Shown here piece by piece: positions 1 through 12,205 of a stretch of DNA of 64,000 nt; position 1 is the stretch's first letter; each line of letters begins with the position of its first letter. Source of the DNA: Thalassia testudinum. Its lineage: Eukaryota; Streptophyta; Magnoliopsida; Alismatales; Hydrocharitaceae. The DNA is taken from assembly GCA_037157565.1 (NCBI GenBank), contig JAZHRO010000013.1:72037501-72101500 (forward strand). Reading direction: 5' to 3'. Position numbers and translations under genes: made by a program. The notes under the pieces were generated by a model that ran no database searches, was not told the DNA's origin, and saw only the letters and a program-made list of their open reading frames with translations.

Positions 1-635
1 ATCACTCGATTTATTCCAATAGCATTAATACACCTTTTAATGTCAAAATTTTTAAATTTATATTTTTATAGGTGATAAGGGATAAAAAGTATTTTGGAAT
101 TTCACATGAAATTGTAAAAAGGATTTGGTTACCTAGTTATTGAATAGACAAGTAGATCCAATTTTGTTCGACGTATCTATATTCAAACGAATTTGGGTCT
201 ACCTTTATCTAGACGACTTCAGATAGGATTGATCTACCGAAAGGCTCAGGTTGACTAAAGTCAAGGAGGAGGTGATGACACTTACTACACCCACGTTGAC
301 AGTAACGAGGGTATTATCAATGTTATTAATAGTCAAATAACGGACATGTCGAAGAATCCGCAAGAACTTTTGTGGAAGATCTTATACTATTAGGATATTT
401 CTTGTGCTATAAACAGGGAAAAGGAACTCTTGAAGGTCCTCTTCACGCAATCCGAGAGAGAGACAAAAAGAGAGACTTTGTATTACTGCTGATTCTAGTG
501 GATATTTGGGAATATTGCCCTCCCCACAGATTTACACCCCTTACGGTGGACTGCATCACCAATTATCTCTTTTCTATGATTGATTGTATATGATTGTTGA
601 GTCGGATCCTTCGTTTACGAAGGAGCTCGATTAAT
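1..635 (+). mobile_element. 3' part of the 5' LTR of Tat-type Ty3 element G
   Basis: The stretch lies immediately upstream of a Tat-type primer binding site and a gag start, and it contains a TATA-like motif at 408-413, so it reads as the end of a 5' LTR. The LTR start lies outside the window. The exact LTR/internal boundary near 630 is not certain because no clean CA end is visible. I see no credible coding sequence here. Confidence 0.6.
408..413 (+). promoter_or_regulatory. TATA-like box in the LTR of G
   Basis: TATAAA lies about 225 bases before the primer binding site, a usual place for an LTR promoter. It is a motif match only. Confidence 0.4.
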
Positions 636-653
636 TGGCACCGTCTATGAGAA
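636..653 (+). other. Primer binding site of G
   Basis: TGGCACCGTCTATGAGAA is a slightly decayed form of the TGGCGCCGTCTGTGGGAA type found just inside the 5' LTR of Tat-lineage Ty3 elements. It is followed by the gag start at 697. Confidence 0.7.
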
Positions 654-696
654 GTGATTATCATTCGATATCATTTCCATACTTCAAATCTCAACG

Positions 697-841
697 ATGG
701 ACTCTACAACTCGCAATTCCTCTTGTGGTGATCCTGAGAAGGCATCGACACAGGCAGAATCAAGTGTCTTAGTGTCCAAGAGACGTCCCTAGCCCGTTGG
801 GCCTAGCAAGGAGAAGCCGGCTCAACCTAGGTTGAGGTTCC
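697..841 (+). pseudogene. gag: gag of G, N-terminal fragment
   Basis: The first ATG after the primer site opens a frame starting MDSTTRNSSC, which runs into a stop after about 31 codons and then continues in frame to 841. Solo LTR P1 interrupts the gene here. The TSD GTTCC at 837-841 recurs at 3214-3218, where gag resumes. It would encode the start of a nucleocapsid polyprotein. The assignment rests on position and on the downstream gag segments, not on a motif in this piece. Confidence 0.6.
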
Positions 842-3213
842 TGATAAGCCCAGATTTATGGGCTATTTTTATATTTTAATGCCTAGACATTAAGATAATT
901 GTAATATTTATTTAGCATGCATTAGGATGTAAATACATTAATTATAGATCTGTTTCATGCATCACATTTTTATGTAAAATATATCTTAGCATGCATTAGC
1001 CTAATCTTAAGAAAATTTGCATTTTACTTTAGCGCAGATTCTACACATTACATGCATTTTAGATATTCTATGAGGTTTTATGCATAAATAAACTAACCAT
1101 TTAATTATTTATTTTCTTCCTTTTTTTTTGTAGGGAATCCACGATCCATTGATGACCAGCATTCAAGGAGTGATCTTCTTGTCCCAGCAAGGCAAGGAAC
1201 GGGAGGAGCATATCTAGCTTTAATCGCCTCCCTCCGACCCTCCCTTCAATTCAAAAGCTCCGTTTGCTATAAGAAGCAGTGAAAGGTGGATGCAAAAAGG
1301 ACGCCACCACCCCTATTCACCACTATGCAAAGAGTCAACCTCTCCTCTACTCCACAATCACCGACCTCAACTGTGGCAGCAATGCTCCTCCACAGTAAGT
1401 TTGTGGTGTGACAGCCCACACCACCAACCGAAGTCCCTGCAACACCGTGTTTCTTCATCGCCATCACCACCGTCTTCACCGCAACTTGCAGCACCACCAA
1501 CAACCATGTCAAGCGGCCAACGACCATCGCTCCTTCACCGTGCCCTCACTTGACCACCAATACCACATCCACCACCTTTCATCACGACCCAAAATCGCAC
1601 TATTCATCTTTTTTCCCAACGAAACCCACCACTACCATCACCAACACAGACCACCTTCACTCCCAAAAGCACCCAACATCATCGCCACCTATTCATGGCC
1701 ACCAACAAGTGGCCAACGACTGCTGACCCCCTCTCACTTTACTCATTGCTTTGATGGTCGTGGAGTGTGGATCTGGTCAAGGCAGCTACAGCTACAAAAG
1801 AGAGGAGGTGACCATGCTTGAGAGGCCATCATCCCACTCCACCACTATGAAGAGTTTCAAGCTCATCCATCTCACCACTGCTGGCCTCGACCGTGGTAAT
1901 TTACTACACTACCGTGGGTGTACATCGTGACAGGATGCACCGCCGAATCCAAGCAGCTATGCTACCGTGAGCACACACAGGTGTGCACTCCACTGTGACC
2001 TACCTTCCATCGCAACAACACCATCTCCTCCACCTTCGTCTCCTTCCCCAGCAAACCCAACAACACCACTATGACCACCGCGACCACCTTCCCCATCTCC
2101 ACACCTCATCTCTACCTTCCTCTACATTTTCTTTTTCTTATTCTTCCTTTGTTTCTCCTCCACCTCAAAAGAACCCATCAACACCAGCGGCCTGCGCACC
2201 TCTGCCACCTCCGAGTTCCCGTTGTCGCGCGCCACCAGCAGTATTTCCCCCCCTCTGTCGTCGCATGTGCACCCCTCCGTCGTCCTCCCTGGCGAGCCCA
2301 AACAAGAGCTCGCAACCATCGTTCCTCCTCTCCTGCTCCACGCTCCAACAGGTCGGCAGCCACCAGCCACCACCCCATGTTTCCGCGACCAGCAGGGTCG
2401 GTGTCTCCTCCGCCGTCGCTCCCTCACGCACGTGCCCACGCGCGGCCAACTCCTCGCCGGTCCTTGCGCGCTCACGCCTTGCCTCCACACGAGCCCACCT
2501 CCACTCCTTCGTTCTTCTTTCTTCTCTGCAACAACCCATACGCCACCAACCACTGCCAACAACAGCAGCCCCCTCGAGCTGTTGAACTCGTTGCCAACAT
2601 TGCCATTCTCCTCGCCATGCGTTGCAGCACCTTCCTCGGAGTCCTCAACCGCTGGCATTGCCAGCACTTCCGCCGGCAAACCTCCACGATTTCCGCCGAC
2701 GCACCTCCGTCCAGTCGGCTCCGGCCACGTCGCGACTCGCTGCCACCACCATCGTGGAGCTTTAGCTTCCCTCGATCTCCTGTGAGCTTCCCGTGATGGC
2801 CATCCCCTCCTTCGCTCGCCGCAACGCTACGAGGAAATCCATTATTTTCATCCCAATTTCTTTTTACATCTTATGCCACTGCAAAGATGTCATTTATCAT
2901 ACTATTACTATTATATTGTGTGGATTTATATGAATGCCCCTCCTCTTTCCCTTTATGTCAATTTCAACTGAAATCTTTGCTATAACTTTAATCTAAAGGG
3001 ATTGTGGATTCTGTTTTTTTGGGAAATGATCCATGAATATATAGTTTTCATTGTGTGTGAGTTTTTACAGGCATAATCCTCCCTGTGGGCATGACCCGTT
3101 CTTCTCGAGTGGTTAATTTTAATTGTTTTGAAAAGTAATTTTTTACCACGCAAAAAAATACGACGTGATATTTTATGCGCAAAATTAAATTGGAAACGAA
3201 AATCGTCTTTTCA
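842..3213 (+). mobile_element. Solo LTR P1 (family P) in gag of G
   Basis: Starts TGATAAGCCC, ends TCTTTTCA and is flanked by the exact 5-bp duplication GTTCC (837-841 and 3214-3218). It has no internal region, so it is a solo LTR of about 2.4 kb. The middle (1290-2800) is very C-rich and gives long chance ORFs on both strands. The family is the same as P2 at 4335-5912, which lies in the opposite orientation: both start TGAT(A/G)AGCCCA and share the CCTAGACATTA stretch and the terminal CTTCTCGAGTGGTTA stretch. I cannot assign it to a named lineage. Confidence 0.85.
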
Positions 3214-4334
3214 GTTCCTAAGCGGGATCCCCACCTCAAGATGCAAGTGAGAGAATAATAGTACGAGGCCAGACTGGCGGCTCTACAGGCTGAACAGCAA
3301 TCAGTTGCCAACAAACTCCTTAAGATCAAGCAGATCAAGGAGTTAGGCAAAATCCAGCTGGAGGTGCCCCAAAGTTCAAGCCCTGAAGATGAACAATTAA
3401 AGTGGCATCATACGATGGAAGAGGAGAACATTCACCTGTGCGAACAGCTCAAAAAGCTAAAACACGAGGTCAATAGCCAAAAAAGGGAACTTCCTCTCAG
3501 CCCACCAGAAGCTCCCTGCCCACCTTCATCAGGGGAGCAGTTCGGGACTCAACCCATGGGCACCAGCGGTGGAGGCTCGATACCTAAGATCGTCCGTCAA
3601 GTCACTCGGGCAACGAGGGGTATACACCCACGTGCTTACATCACCACCTACCCATTCACTGAAGAGGTGATGACGGCCCCCCTGCCAAAGAAGTTCAAGC
3701 AGCCTATGATGGCCCTATATGATGGGACGGCAGACCCCAATAGCTTCGTTGGGAGTTGCCGCCAAATGATGCTATGCACGATTGTCCTGACGGAGTATTC
3801 TGCCGGGTATTTCCGTCTTATCTGTTTAGCATGGCCCATGAGTGGTTCAATAAGCTACCGACCGAGTAAATCACCTGCTTCTAAGAACAGGAGATAAATT
3901 TTGTCAATACTTTACAAGGCAGCAAAGGGTTAGAGACAACCCAGAGAGGCTGTCAAAAATTCGGCAGTGAAAGAATGAATCTTTCTAGTCCTACCTAGGC
4001 TGATTCAAGGGCCAGTACTTCAAGTGCAAGAGGCCCCATGATGTCATAGCCATCCAAGACTTCAAGTAAGGCCTCCTGATCTAAAGGTTTTGGTATGACA
4101 TCGACAACTTCCTGTCTAGAGATATGGCAGAGTTGTAGGATAGGACTATGAGATTCGCGGAACAAGATGACTCTTTCCACTCCCATAGCCGGTTGGTAGA
4201 AGGATATGGAGATGATCTCAGTCCCATTGAAGAGAAGAAGACCTCGGGAGAGCCGACTCCCATATCATCCGTGGAAGCAGTTGCTTCAATAAGCAGAAGG
4301 CTAACTTCCATGATCAGAGAAGCGACTGGCCTGC
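3214..4334 (+). pseudogene. gag: gag of G, central fragment
   Basis: The frame carries a coiled-coil-like region rich in Lys, Glu and Leu (ARLAALQAEQQ near 3280), then the Tat gag signature FTEEVMTAPLPKKFKQPMM with ALYDGTADP at 3654-3740. Past about 3830 the frame decays through stops and frameshifts, but Arg/Glu-rich gag-like sequence returns at 4147-4334. Solo LTR P2 sits at its right end. The reading frame would be continuous across that insertion if one TSD copy were removed, which supports this boundary. Confidence 0.8.
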
Positions 4335-5912
4335 TCACGAACACAGTTTTCACTTTCAAAGTAATTTCGCACATGAAATGACGTGTTAAAGTAGTATGTA
4401 AGTGGTGGAAAATCGACCGTCAAAATAATTAAAAATAACCACTCGAGAAGAGTGGGTCGTGTCCAGAGAGAGGAATGCACCTGTTGAAACTCGCAAGGTT
4501 TGAAAACTAATGTTCACAAATTAATTCAAGTAATCAAAGCCAAAACCCCCTTTAGATTAAGGAAATGATGCAAGATAAAGTTGGAATCGCGTTTACGAGA
4601 ATGATGAAAGATATGACCATAAAATCAACATAATAAGATATTCATAAATCAGAAACCAATTCTCCACAATGGTAGGTGAATGTAATTATTAATAAGAGCT
4701 TTCCTACAGTAAAAACAGGGGGAACTCTTTCCCTCACCATGTATGCAGGAGGAGAGGTCGGAGGTCAAGTCGGCCAAGTCGCTTTCAACGGCGGTGGCGG
4801 CAAAAAGCAGGACGGCCAGGGGTGGCGGTGTAGAGAGAATGGTGGTGGATACTACTGCAAGGAGCAGCAGCCCACAACCCTAAAGGTGGCGAGAGGGCCT
4901 GCAAGGTGCGAGTTGGTCGCGCATTAGGCGGGTGCGGCACCGACAAGCAGCTAGGCAGAGAGGCAGAGGTAAGAACGGCACCAGCACACGATGGAGTGAA
5001 GGTGTGCAGGCTGCATTTGGCACGCTGCTCCGCATGCAGGCGGGCATGCTAGAGGTGGTGGTTGGCAGCGGCATGCTACTGGTGTGAGCGCACGGGTAGC
5101 CGTTGTGGCTACTAGGGGCTTGGGGCGGCGGCCTACTAGGCGCACGTAGGCATGCATGGCCACGCACAACTGAGGGGAAGCGGTGAGGTGCTCGGTGATG
5201 GTGGTGGTGTTGGGTTGTTGTTACTAGGAAGATGAATAGTAAGTTATAACAAGAAAACAAAATAAAAGGAAAATAAAGAAGAAGAAAGGTAAATGGCGAG
5301 CTCAGATAAGCTCGCCCACGATAATGGCCAGGGGAAGTGCCGCACTCGATCAGAGCGTGGGGGGCGGTGTTGGCCTACAGAGTCGACGCGGGTGCACTGC
5401 ATGCTGTCACCACGTAGGCGACTAGTAGCACCAACGATGTGCGGGAAGCAGGCAGTGTGGGGCAAGCACGGTAAAGGTGGAGTGAAATGGAGCCTCCCGG
5501 AGCACGGCAACAACTCTCTTCTCTTATAGTCGTCGTAGCAGAATTCAAATGGAGGAATAATGGAGAGATTCATTTCTATCGTGGGCCTTTAATGGTCTTC
5601 AATGGTGGCCAGCCAATCCTACCATGAATGCAATAAAATATATCGAAATGAATTGATGCGTAATTTATGCATGAATCCTTAAAAACTAATTCTTATTTCT
5701 AACTAAATAATACACAATGTGTGATGCATGCAAACTAATTTATATACTAAGCTAATGTATGCTATTCTAAATAAGTTCTAAATGTATTTAGATATGAATG
5801 TAATGCATGAAAGAAAATACATATGAACTACATTATTTACATCTTAATACGTGCTATTTATATATTATTATTAATCTAATGTCTAGGTGTACCCACAAAT
5901 ATGGGCTCATCA
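4335..5912 (-). mobile_element. Solo LTR P2 (family P), reverse orientation
   Basis: Read on the minus strand it starts TGATGAGCCCATATTTGTGG and shares the CCTAGACATTA block, the pyrimidine-rich middle and the CTTCTCGAGTGGTTA end block with P1. The flanks CCTGC (4330-4334) and CCCGT (5913-5917) differ by two transitions and are read as a decayed TSD, because gag continues in frame across the site. It is shorter than P1 (about 1.6 kb), so one copy has indels. The minus-strand 3' end has lost its CA (it ends GTGA). Confidence 0.75.
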
Positions 5913-6655
5913 CCCGTCAAGGGCCGAAACAATGGACCCCGCCAAGCTAGGCAGGAGTTTTTTGAAGAGTACACTCCCCTAGCTGTGAACCAAGCAGACG
6001 TGATGATAGAGGTCTGGTCCATGGACAAATACCTGTTGCCCCCGCCAAAGCCTCCTAAGAAAAAGACTGAGTCCAGGCCCTATTGCAAGTGCCACAGGGC
6101 CCAGAGGCATGCTACTGAAGATTGTCAAGATCTACGCGACCAAATCGAGCCTCAGATTTGGCACGGAAACTTGGCCAATTTCGTCAAGCGAAATGAGAGC
6201 CAAGACAAGGGCAAGAGATTGTTGGAGGGTCCAAAAGATTACCACAAGGAAAAGCTCCAACAGTTTCGAAGAGTCAACATGGTCCTTACCTCAAACCAGG
6301 AGCCAGACAGGTCGATGGCCTACCAGATCGAGCAGGCAATACCTCCTTCTCTTCCCTCAGCAAAATACCACCGCCAAGTCCTAGCGACAATGGCCTCGTT
6401 ACCCCAAAATGCTCATCTCCCGCTTCCTGAACCCAAGGGCACAAAGGTTGAGGTCATTTTTGGGGTTAACGCCGTCCCAAGTCAGCAAGCCACTCCCTCG
6501 AGATCGACTCCTCACAGTGCGTTCTCTACTCGTTAGTGGAGCAATAGAGGTTTCGTCAAGCAGGCAGCCTCTAAGCTCTTTGCCTCTCTATCTAACCTGG
6601 CAAAGCATACTAGCCTGCTCTTGGTAATCAACTTTCTGCGACGTCTAGTCAAACA
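5913..6655 (+). pseudogene. gag: gag of G, C-terminal fragment with zinc knuckle
   Basis: Open from 5901 to 6536 (about 210 codons). It contains the Tat-type knuckle YCKCHRAQRHATEDC followed by DLRDQIE near 6080-6150, and the conserved LANFVKR stretch. This is the nucleocapsid end of gag, which binds element RNA in the particle. After the stop at 6534-6536 the frame cannot be followed to protease, because element L is inserted at about 6655. The right boundary is approximate. Confidence 0.82.
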
Positions 6656-6686
6656 CTCACAATAAATCGCTGTTGTCGAGTTTTAA

Positions 6687-6704
6687 TCCCCGGCAACGAC
6701 GCCA
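6687..6704 (-). other. Primer binding site of L (tRNA-Asp type)
   Basis: On the minus strand this is TGGCGTCGTTGCCGGGGA, close to the 3' end complement of plant tRNA-Asp and of the same kind as in element A (26433-26450) and C2 (56759-56776). Its orientation shows that L is on the minus strand. Confidence 0.75.
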
Positions 6705-7158
6705 AAAATACAAAGCGATCAACCATGGTTCGTATAAAAATATGTCGTTATTGTAGTATATATCATAAATACAAATCGTTGTCACATCAATTTTATTTAT
6801 TTACTTAATTTTTACTAGTTTACTTCAGGTCATTCACTAGGAGACAGTTATTGATATACATCACTCTCTTAGTCCAATATTATTCTTTAATTCCAAAAAT
6901 ATTGATTTTATGTACAAATATGAATGAATAAATTAATAAATGAAAGAATGAAACAATTTATGTACAAAAGAATAAATTAAAATACTTGCAAACATCTATT
7001 TACAACAAGCATCAAATACTTTAATTAAATACTATGAACTATCTATCTACATCTTATAATACTAATACTTACATATCTATACAATAATATGGAATAATAT
7101 AGACTATACTAATTTAACTTAATATATTAATAACTATAGTAACATATATGGTATTTAC

Positions 7159-7272
7159 AGCGACTAATATAAATGTCGCTAAACCTTAGGAAAAAGTATA
7201 TAAAAAACTAAGGTAAAACTAGGATCTATAATGACATTTATTTTATCTACAGTGACGAATATATATGTCACT
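7159..7272. repeat. Pair of short palindromes AGCGAC/GTCGCT and AGTGAC/GTCACT
   Basis: At 7159-7180 the block AGCGAC...GTCGCT is an inverted repeat around an AT-rich loop. At 7251-7272 a near copy reads AGTGAC...GTCACT. Both are followed by AAA and preceded by TACAG. They look like two diverged copies of one palindromic unit about 92 bases apart. Similar units are seen in DNA-transposon subterminal repeats, but no flanking terminal repeats were found here. Confidence 0.45.
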
Positions 7273-7343
7273 AAAGCTATTCTTTATTTATATATATATC
7301 TCAAACATATGTCATTCTACGTATACTTATTTACTTACATATA

Positions 7344-7358
7344 TACACACACACACAC
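7344..7358. repeat. (AC)n microsatellite
   Basis: Short uninterrupted AC run followed by a degenerate ACGCATGCACGC tail. Confidence 0.8.
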
Positions 7359-8836
7359 GCATGCACGCACATACTCAACACAGAGGCACAAGGCACACTC
7401 CACACTTAGCCTATTTTCATTCCCAACACTTAAGTAGATTAAGGTATGATTATTGTTGATCTTCAACAAAAATTAATTTCTTAATTGACAGGTGACCTTT
7501 TCGAATGATACACAACACCCTAATAGGTGGGACCAGACATCTACTAAGAACAGCCCTAATTCTTTAATTAGGCCTCTTAGTCTCCATTTAGGCTCGTTAA
7601 TGGGCCCAATTAGGCTCACGCATAGTGCCAGACCCTCGGCTCGCACTGCACTCAAAGTCTCATGGCAAATCAATGCTAATGCATAGACATATGCTCAAAG
7701 GGTATGTGTGGTTTCGGGTGCCCAGCACCCATGATGACTGGGAAACAGGGGGAAGGAAAACAATTTATAGTGCTGCAGGAGCTCTAAAACTCTCGTTGTG
7801 CGCTATTCCAGTGCCTTCCCAGGGCTACCAATCCAACGCACAAGTGTGGATTTCATGATTTTGGCCCTTGATTTGCGGGCCATAAATTATTATAATTTAA
7901 AATTAAATTATAGGGTATTAAAGTATTTACATAGGGCTACATGATGGTATAATTTATTTTCACAATTAATTACATTTATTGTATAAATAAATTAATCAAA
8001 GTTTACAGTTTATTCATACTATTTTATAAGTTAATTTCTCAATTAATGTTTAAATTAGTTAATTAATGGTCTAATTGACCCTGTACAGAGTTAATACATA
8101 TAATAAAGTATTTAATACATACTTTTATTATATTTTACACGATTTATTTTGGTTTATTTACATTTAAATAGGTGAATTCAGGGTGTATAAATATAATTTA
8201 AGTTATAAATAGCATAATATATTATAAATATAGTTAAATTAGCTTAATTTACTTAAAATACAATAATATAAATGTACAATATAAGTTACTTCAGTTATAA
8301 CTTAAATTACTAATTTATTTTAATTTAATCTAATAACTTAGATAGTAACTTAATAAATTAATTATTTATTATATATACATAATTAAATTATGTTACAGGG
8401 TTCATTATACACACAATATATATATAAACATATATACACAGTATAGTTAGTAATTACATTTATATACAGGGTTTTATATATTTACTTAAGTTATAATGCT
8501 TATAAGTTAATATAAATAGTAGATAATTATATAATTAGGTTATGTACAATTTAAATAATCTTAAATATTTAATTTACAATATATAATATATATATATAAG
8601 TTATTTACACCTATTATGCATCTATTTTACAATATATATATGTATAACTTACTATATAGCTTATATTTACAAGTATATACCTAGTATACATGATATTTTT
8701 TGGTATTTTGGGGTGTTTCTTCTTTTTATGGGTTTTATGTGTTTTATATAGGTAGGAGGTGAGAAAGAAAGAAATGGATGAGAAGAATAGATTATTTGTG
8801 GGGTTTTTAAAGATGGGTTTCTTTTATTAAGTTAAG

Positions 8837-8911
8837 AGGTATACTGAACCGTCGACTGATATATTCTAACAAGTCGAGGGTTCAGATAACCTCAAAACTT
8901 AGTGTATACCT
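8837..8911. repeat. Two-layer inverted repeat
   Basis: Outer arms AGGTATAC (8837-8844) and GTATACCT (8904-8911) enclose inner arms TGAACCGTCGACT (8845-8857) and AGTCGAGGGTTCA (8872-8884). The inner arms pair at 12 of 13 positions around a 14-base loop. This could be a small structured RNA, a decayed MITE core or chance in AT-rich sequence. Confidence 0.5.
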
Positions 8912-9708
8912 AGAAATATACATAATCTTCACTAAGATAGATTTATTTTATTTTTTTGAATTTTTTAAATTATTTTTATTTATATACAAAGTTGGCACAT
9001 TTTAGGGTCTTCGTACTGTTTTAAAAGGAATCCTATGACCCTAAATTCTCATCTATGTGGAGAAGAGGCATTGAACTGCCTTAGTTAAGTCATAAGCATG
9101 TTCTAAAAGGGTATGCAATTGTAAAATCATGTATTCCATTTCATTCTACATATATTTTCAATTGTTGGACAGTTAGACTACAATTTAGCTGACAAAGAGG
9201 AATTTACCAATGAAACATGCTATTCTAAATTGGATTTGAATCAGATAAGGGTGCATGAAAGCTTGTCTAAATACAATACAACATTAATTAGCATGTCAGC
9301 TATTTTAACTCTAAAAACTAAACTATTGTCCTTCAAAATCAGATCATCTACTACAGCTGTCAGGTAAGGTGCAACAACAGCAAGTTCAACTCCTACAGCT
9401 GCTGAAACAGCAGCTATAGGGTCTACTGCTGCTATTGTAACTCACTTCAGTTCATTTAAATGTAATTTCAGACATCCTAAACTGATTTCAAAGGTCTGCA
9501 ATAGCTATCAAAGCTCGTTTCCAATAAATCAGAGTGTAATTTTAGGATAAGAAGTCTTATTTCAGCCAATTTGAAATCAGTGTTTGCATGTTTGTTAAGT
9601 TGACCAAATCTAATCCCTTATCTTTGTCATAGACAACAAAGATAATGGGAATAGATTGGGAGTTAATCCAAAAAAAAATGTAGCTGCTCTGAATTTGGTC
9701 TCAATGGC

Positions 9709-9711
<3 letters not shown>

Positions 9712-9740
<29 letters not shown>
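9712..9740. repeat. (AT)n microsatellite
   Basis: Uninterrupted AT run of about 28 bases. Confidence 0.9.
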
Positions 9741-9742
<2 letters not shown>

Positions 9743-12150
9743 CAGTATATAAAAACCCCAAGATCAGATTAAACAAGACTAATTTGGGAGGGTTTATTCA
9801 CTGAAATAAGATCATATCTTAATTTTTAAAATCAATTAGAATCTATTGACACAATCATAAACCATGAGACAACTATTTATTCAAATATTGTCCCAAGCTT
9901 CTTCCATGTAAGTTTGAAAATCATTTGGTGTACTTAAATCCATAGAACTCTGATTTGATCTCCATTTCACAGCATAGACAGTGTGAATCATGAAGATCAA
10001 ATCAAGAGTACGACTCATGTAAACATGGCACCAAAACCTCATTGAAATCCATCAAAAAAAAATCAATGAGATCTCCATTATTAACTTGGGATAAAAATGT
10101 GCATTGGGATACAAATGTCGCCCTCATAGGGTTGTTGCTATGGCTCTACAAGATGATTTGATCATCTAGAACACCTGCACAACATCAATTGATGTGCATG
10201 TGCTTTAGGTGATCCTTAAAAATGCATTGGATCATCACTCAAGCCTCAAATCATGACATCAAATTTTCCTAGGCTCAAACTACCAAATAAAGCCAAAAAT
10301 CAATGATTAACTCCAAAAATTGGGTATAAGCACATATAACGATTAAAATCACATTAAAATGGCTTAAGCCCATTGCAATCGAACCAATCAAACAAAAGAA
10401 AACTCAATCTGATCATTGAAAACCCAATCAACACACGATTGCTTCAAAAAATCTTCATTTAGTTCAAAAATTCAAATTGGTACCAAACGATCAAATCAGC
10501 TATTGAACAGGGCTATTGAGGGTTTTAAATATGCGTTCGTTGTAGTATCCTCTAAATCGCCCAATCAACAAATAAAATTTATTACTCGAATTTAAGTCTG
10601 AGACTGAACACAGGGAACAAATATGGAATTCACGCACTAATCTCAATAAATAATATAAATGAGCACAATTAATTACTCAAAAATTAATATGAAATGTATA
10701 ACATGAGTATAAGAGTAGATAAAAAGAATTCTAGACTAAATAATGGTGATTTGGATCACCAATTATTAGCCTAACACATATATAATATTTACTGAATATA
10801 ATCAAATGAAGAAACAATTAATCAGACGTCTGATTGTAAAATCAAACTTAAAGTGCGTTGCTACAGTGCTCCACCTTTCTTTTTCTTCTACTGTTCTTCT
10901 TCCTTCTTTTGCTTCAGGCCTTCTTCTTCAACCTCTTCTGCCTTGGTTCTTCTCAGCTCTTCTTTCAAGCCTCACAGCTAAGTGTCGAGAGGTTGCCCTG
11001 AAGAGCAAAACCCCCCCCAACCCTTCTCTCTTTTTCTCTTCACAAATACTCCTCTGTTTCTCCTCTTTTCTCTTTCAGTCCAGGACAATCAGCTATATGG
11101 ATCTGGTTAACCAGGTTTGGCCAGACTCGCGTGCATGTCTGCACGTGCGAGGTGTGAGGCGCGAAGCGCGTGAAGCTGGGGACCCGACCCCCCAGTGTTC
11201 TTGGGCAAACAGAAAAAAGCACAAATTTCTTTTATCTACTACTGCCTCTTCTTTCCTTCATGAGGTGGGACTATTGTCCCCCTCCTTCCTTCGCATGTGC
11301 AGTACTGATGACGCCTTCAATTGAAGTAGCTGCTGCTCTTATGGTCTTCAATTAAGGACCTGGGAAAGCTCCTGAAGGTGGTCTACGAGGCCTGGGAGTA
11401 ATAACAACGAAGAACAAGGCCAAAGGAGGGCAGATTTGGTCGGAGAAGGTGGCGGTGATGGCAAACTGCGACAAACACCTGCAAGTCAAAATATGGCCTC
11501 TCAGCCTGATTAAACCAGTGCAAGATGAACTCCGTGAGACAAGGAAGTTAGTGATGGTGGTGGCGAGGTGTTTTGAGCTTCGTGATGGCCAAACAGAGGC
11601 GGAGAAGGTGGTCAGTGAGGGGTTTGTTCGGTAAGGAGATGGAGTGAGCAATAGGCCTGGAAAGGTTAGGGCTTTAGATCTATATGACACGATGGAGCTG
11701 ATGGAAGTGATAACGACGCAATTCGTGTGGTGGAGCGGCGGATAGGCATCGCCAGAGCGGAGGAAGGTGAAGGTGTTAAGGTTGAGATGGTGGTTGTTTG
11801 TGAGTGTAAGCGAGGGGGAAGTGAAGTAGAGGGAGAAAGGAAGAGATATGACCTAATTTAATGGACAGATGGGAAGGAATACGAGCGCTGGTGTGATGGC
11901 CGGTGCCATGGAAGAAGCATGTTCCTTGAGGGAGACGGCGACGAAGAGAGGGGGAGATTGCCCTCGCTTTGGCTGGTGAGGTGCGGATGAGGATGAGGAA
12001 GAAGATGAATAAGCCAATTTGACCATTGGATGTCTGTAGGACAAAGGGGACGGAGGTCACCGAAGCTAGGGCGGAACGTGGCTAGAGAGGGAGTTTGAAG
12101 AAGGTTTTTGAGCCAAAACCTAGCTGGGGAGTTCGGCTAGGCATCGTAGG

Positions 12151-12160
12151 ACCATATATA
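12151..12160 (-). promoter_or_regulatory. TATA box of the M 3' LTR
   Basis: TATATATGGT on the minus strand, about 20 bases downstream of the AAGCTT palindrome. The 5' LTR remnant has TATATAAG at the matching place (16027-16034). Confidence 0.55.
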
Positions 12161-12179
12161 GACCATAAGAGGTCTTCCT

Positions 12180-12205
12180 AAGCTTGGAAAGAAGCTTCCA
12201 AGCTT
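12180..12205 (-). repeat. Palindrome upstream of TATA in M
   Basis: Arms AAGCTTGGAA (12180-12189) and TTCCAAGCTT (12196-12205) pair perfectly around 6 bases. The 5' LTR remnant retains only one AAGCTT here, so this hairpin was lost from that copy. Family F has a related palindrome at the same place. Confidence 0.7.

Larger units (their letters stand above)
7859..10500. other. AT-rich stretch within L without recognised gene
   Basis: Very AT-rich sequence with TATA and TTAA runs from about 7860 to 8760, then moderately AT-rich sequence to the edge of M. No ORF above about 70 codons and no known protein motif is visible. A hairpin at 8837-8911 and an AT microsatellite at 9712-9740 are the only structures I can point to. 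It may contain a further insertion whose ends I could not find. Confidence 0.5.

Noticed and set aside
1267..2796. Overlapping ORFs of 86-241 codons on both strands inside solo LTR P1
   Set aside because: C-rich composition (CACCAC, CTCC) removes stops. The region lies wholly inside an LTR defined by a TSD.
8837..8911. Hairpin considered as a tRNA gene because of the GGTTCA string
   Set aside because: No cloverleaf can be drawn. The A box and the anticodon stem are missing.
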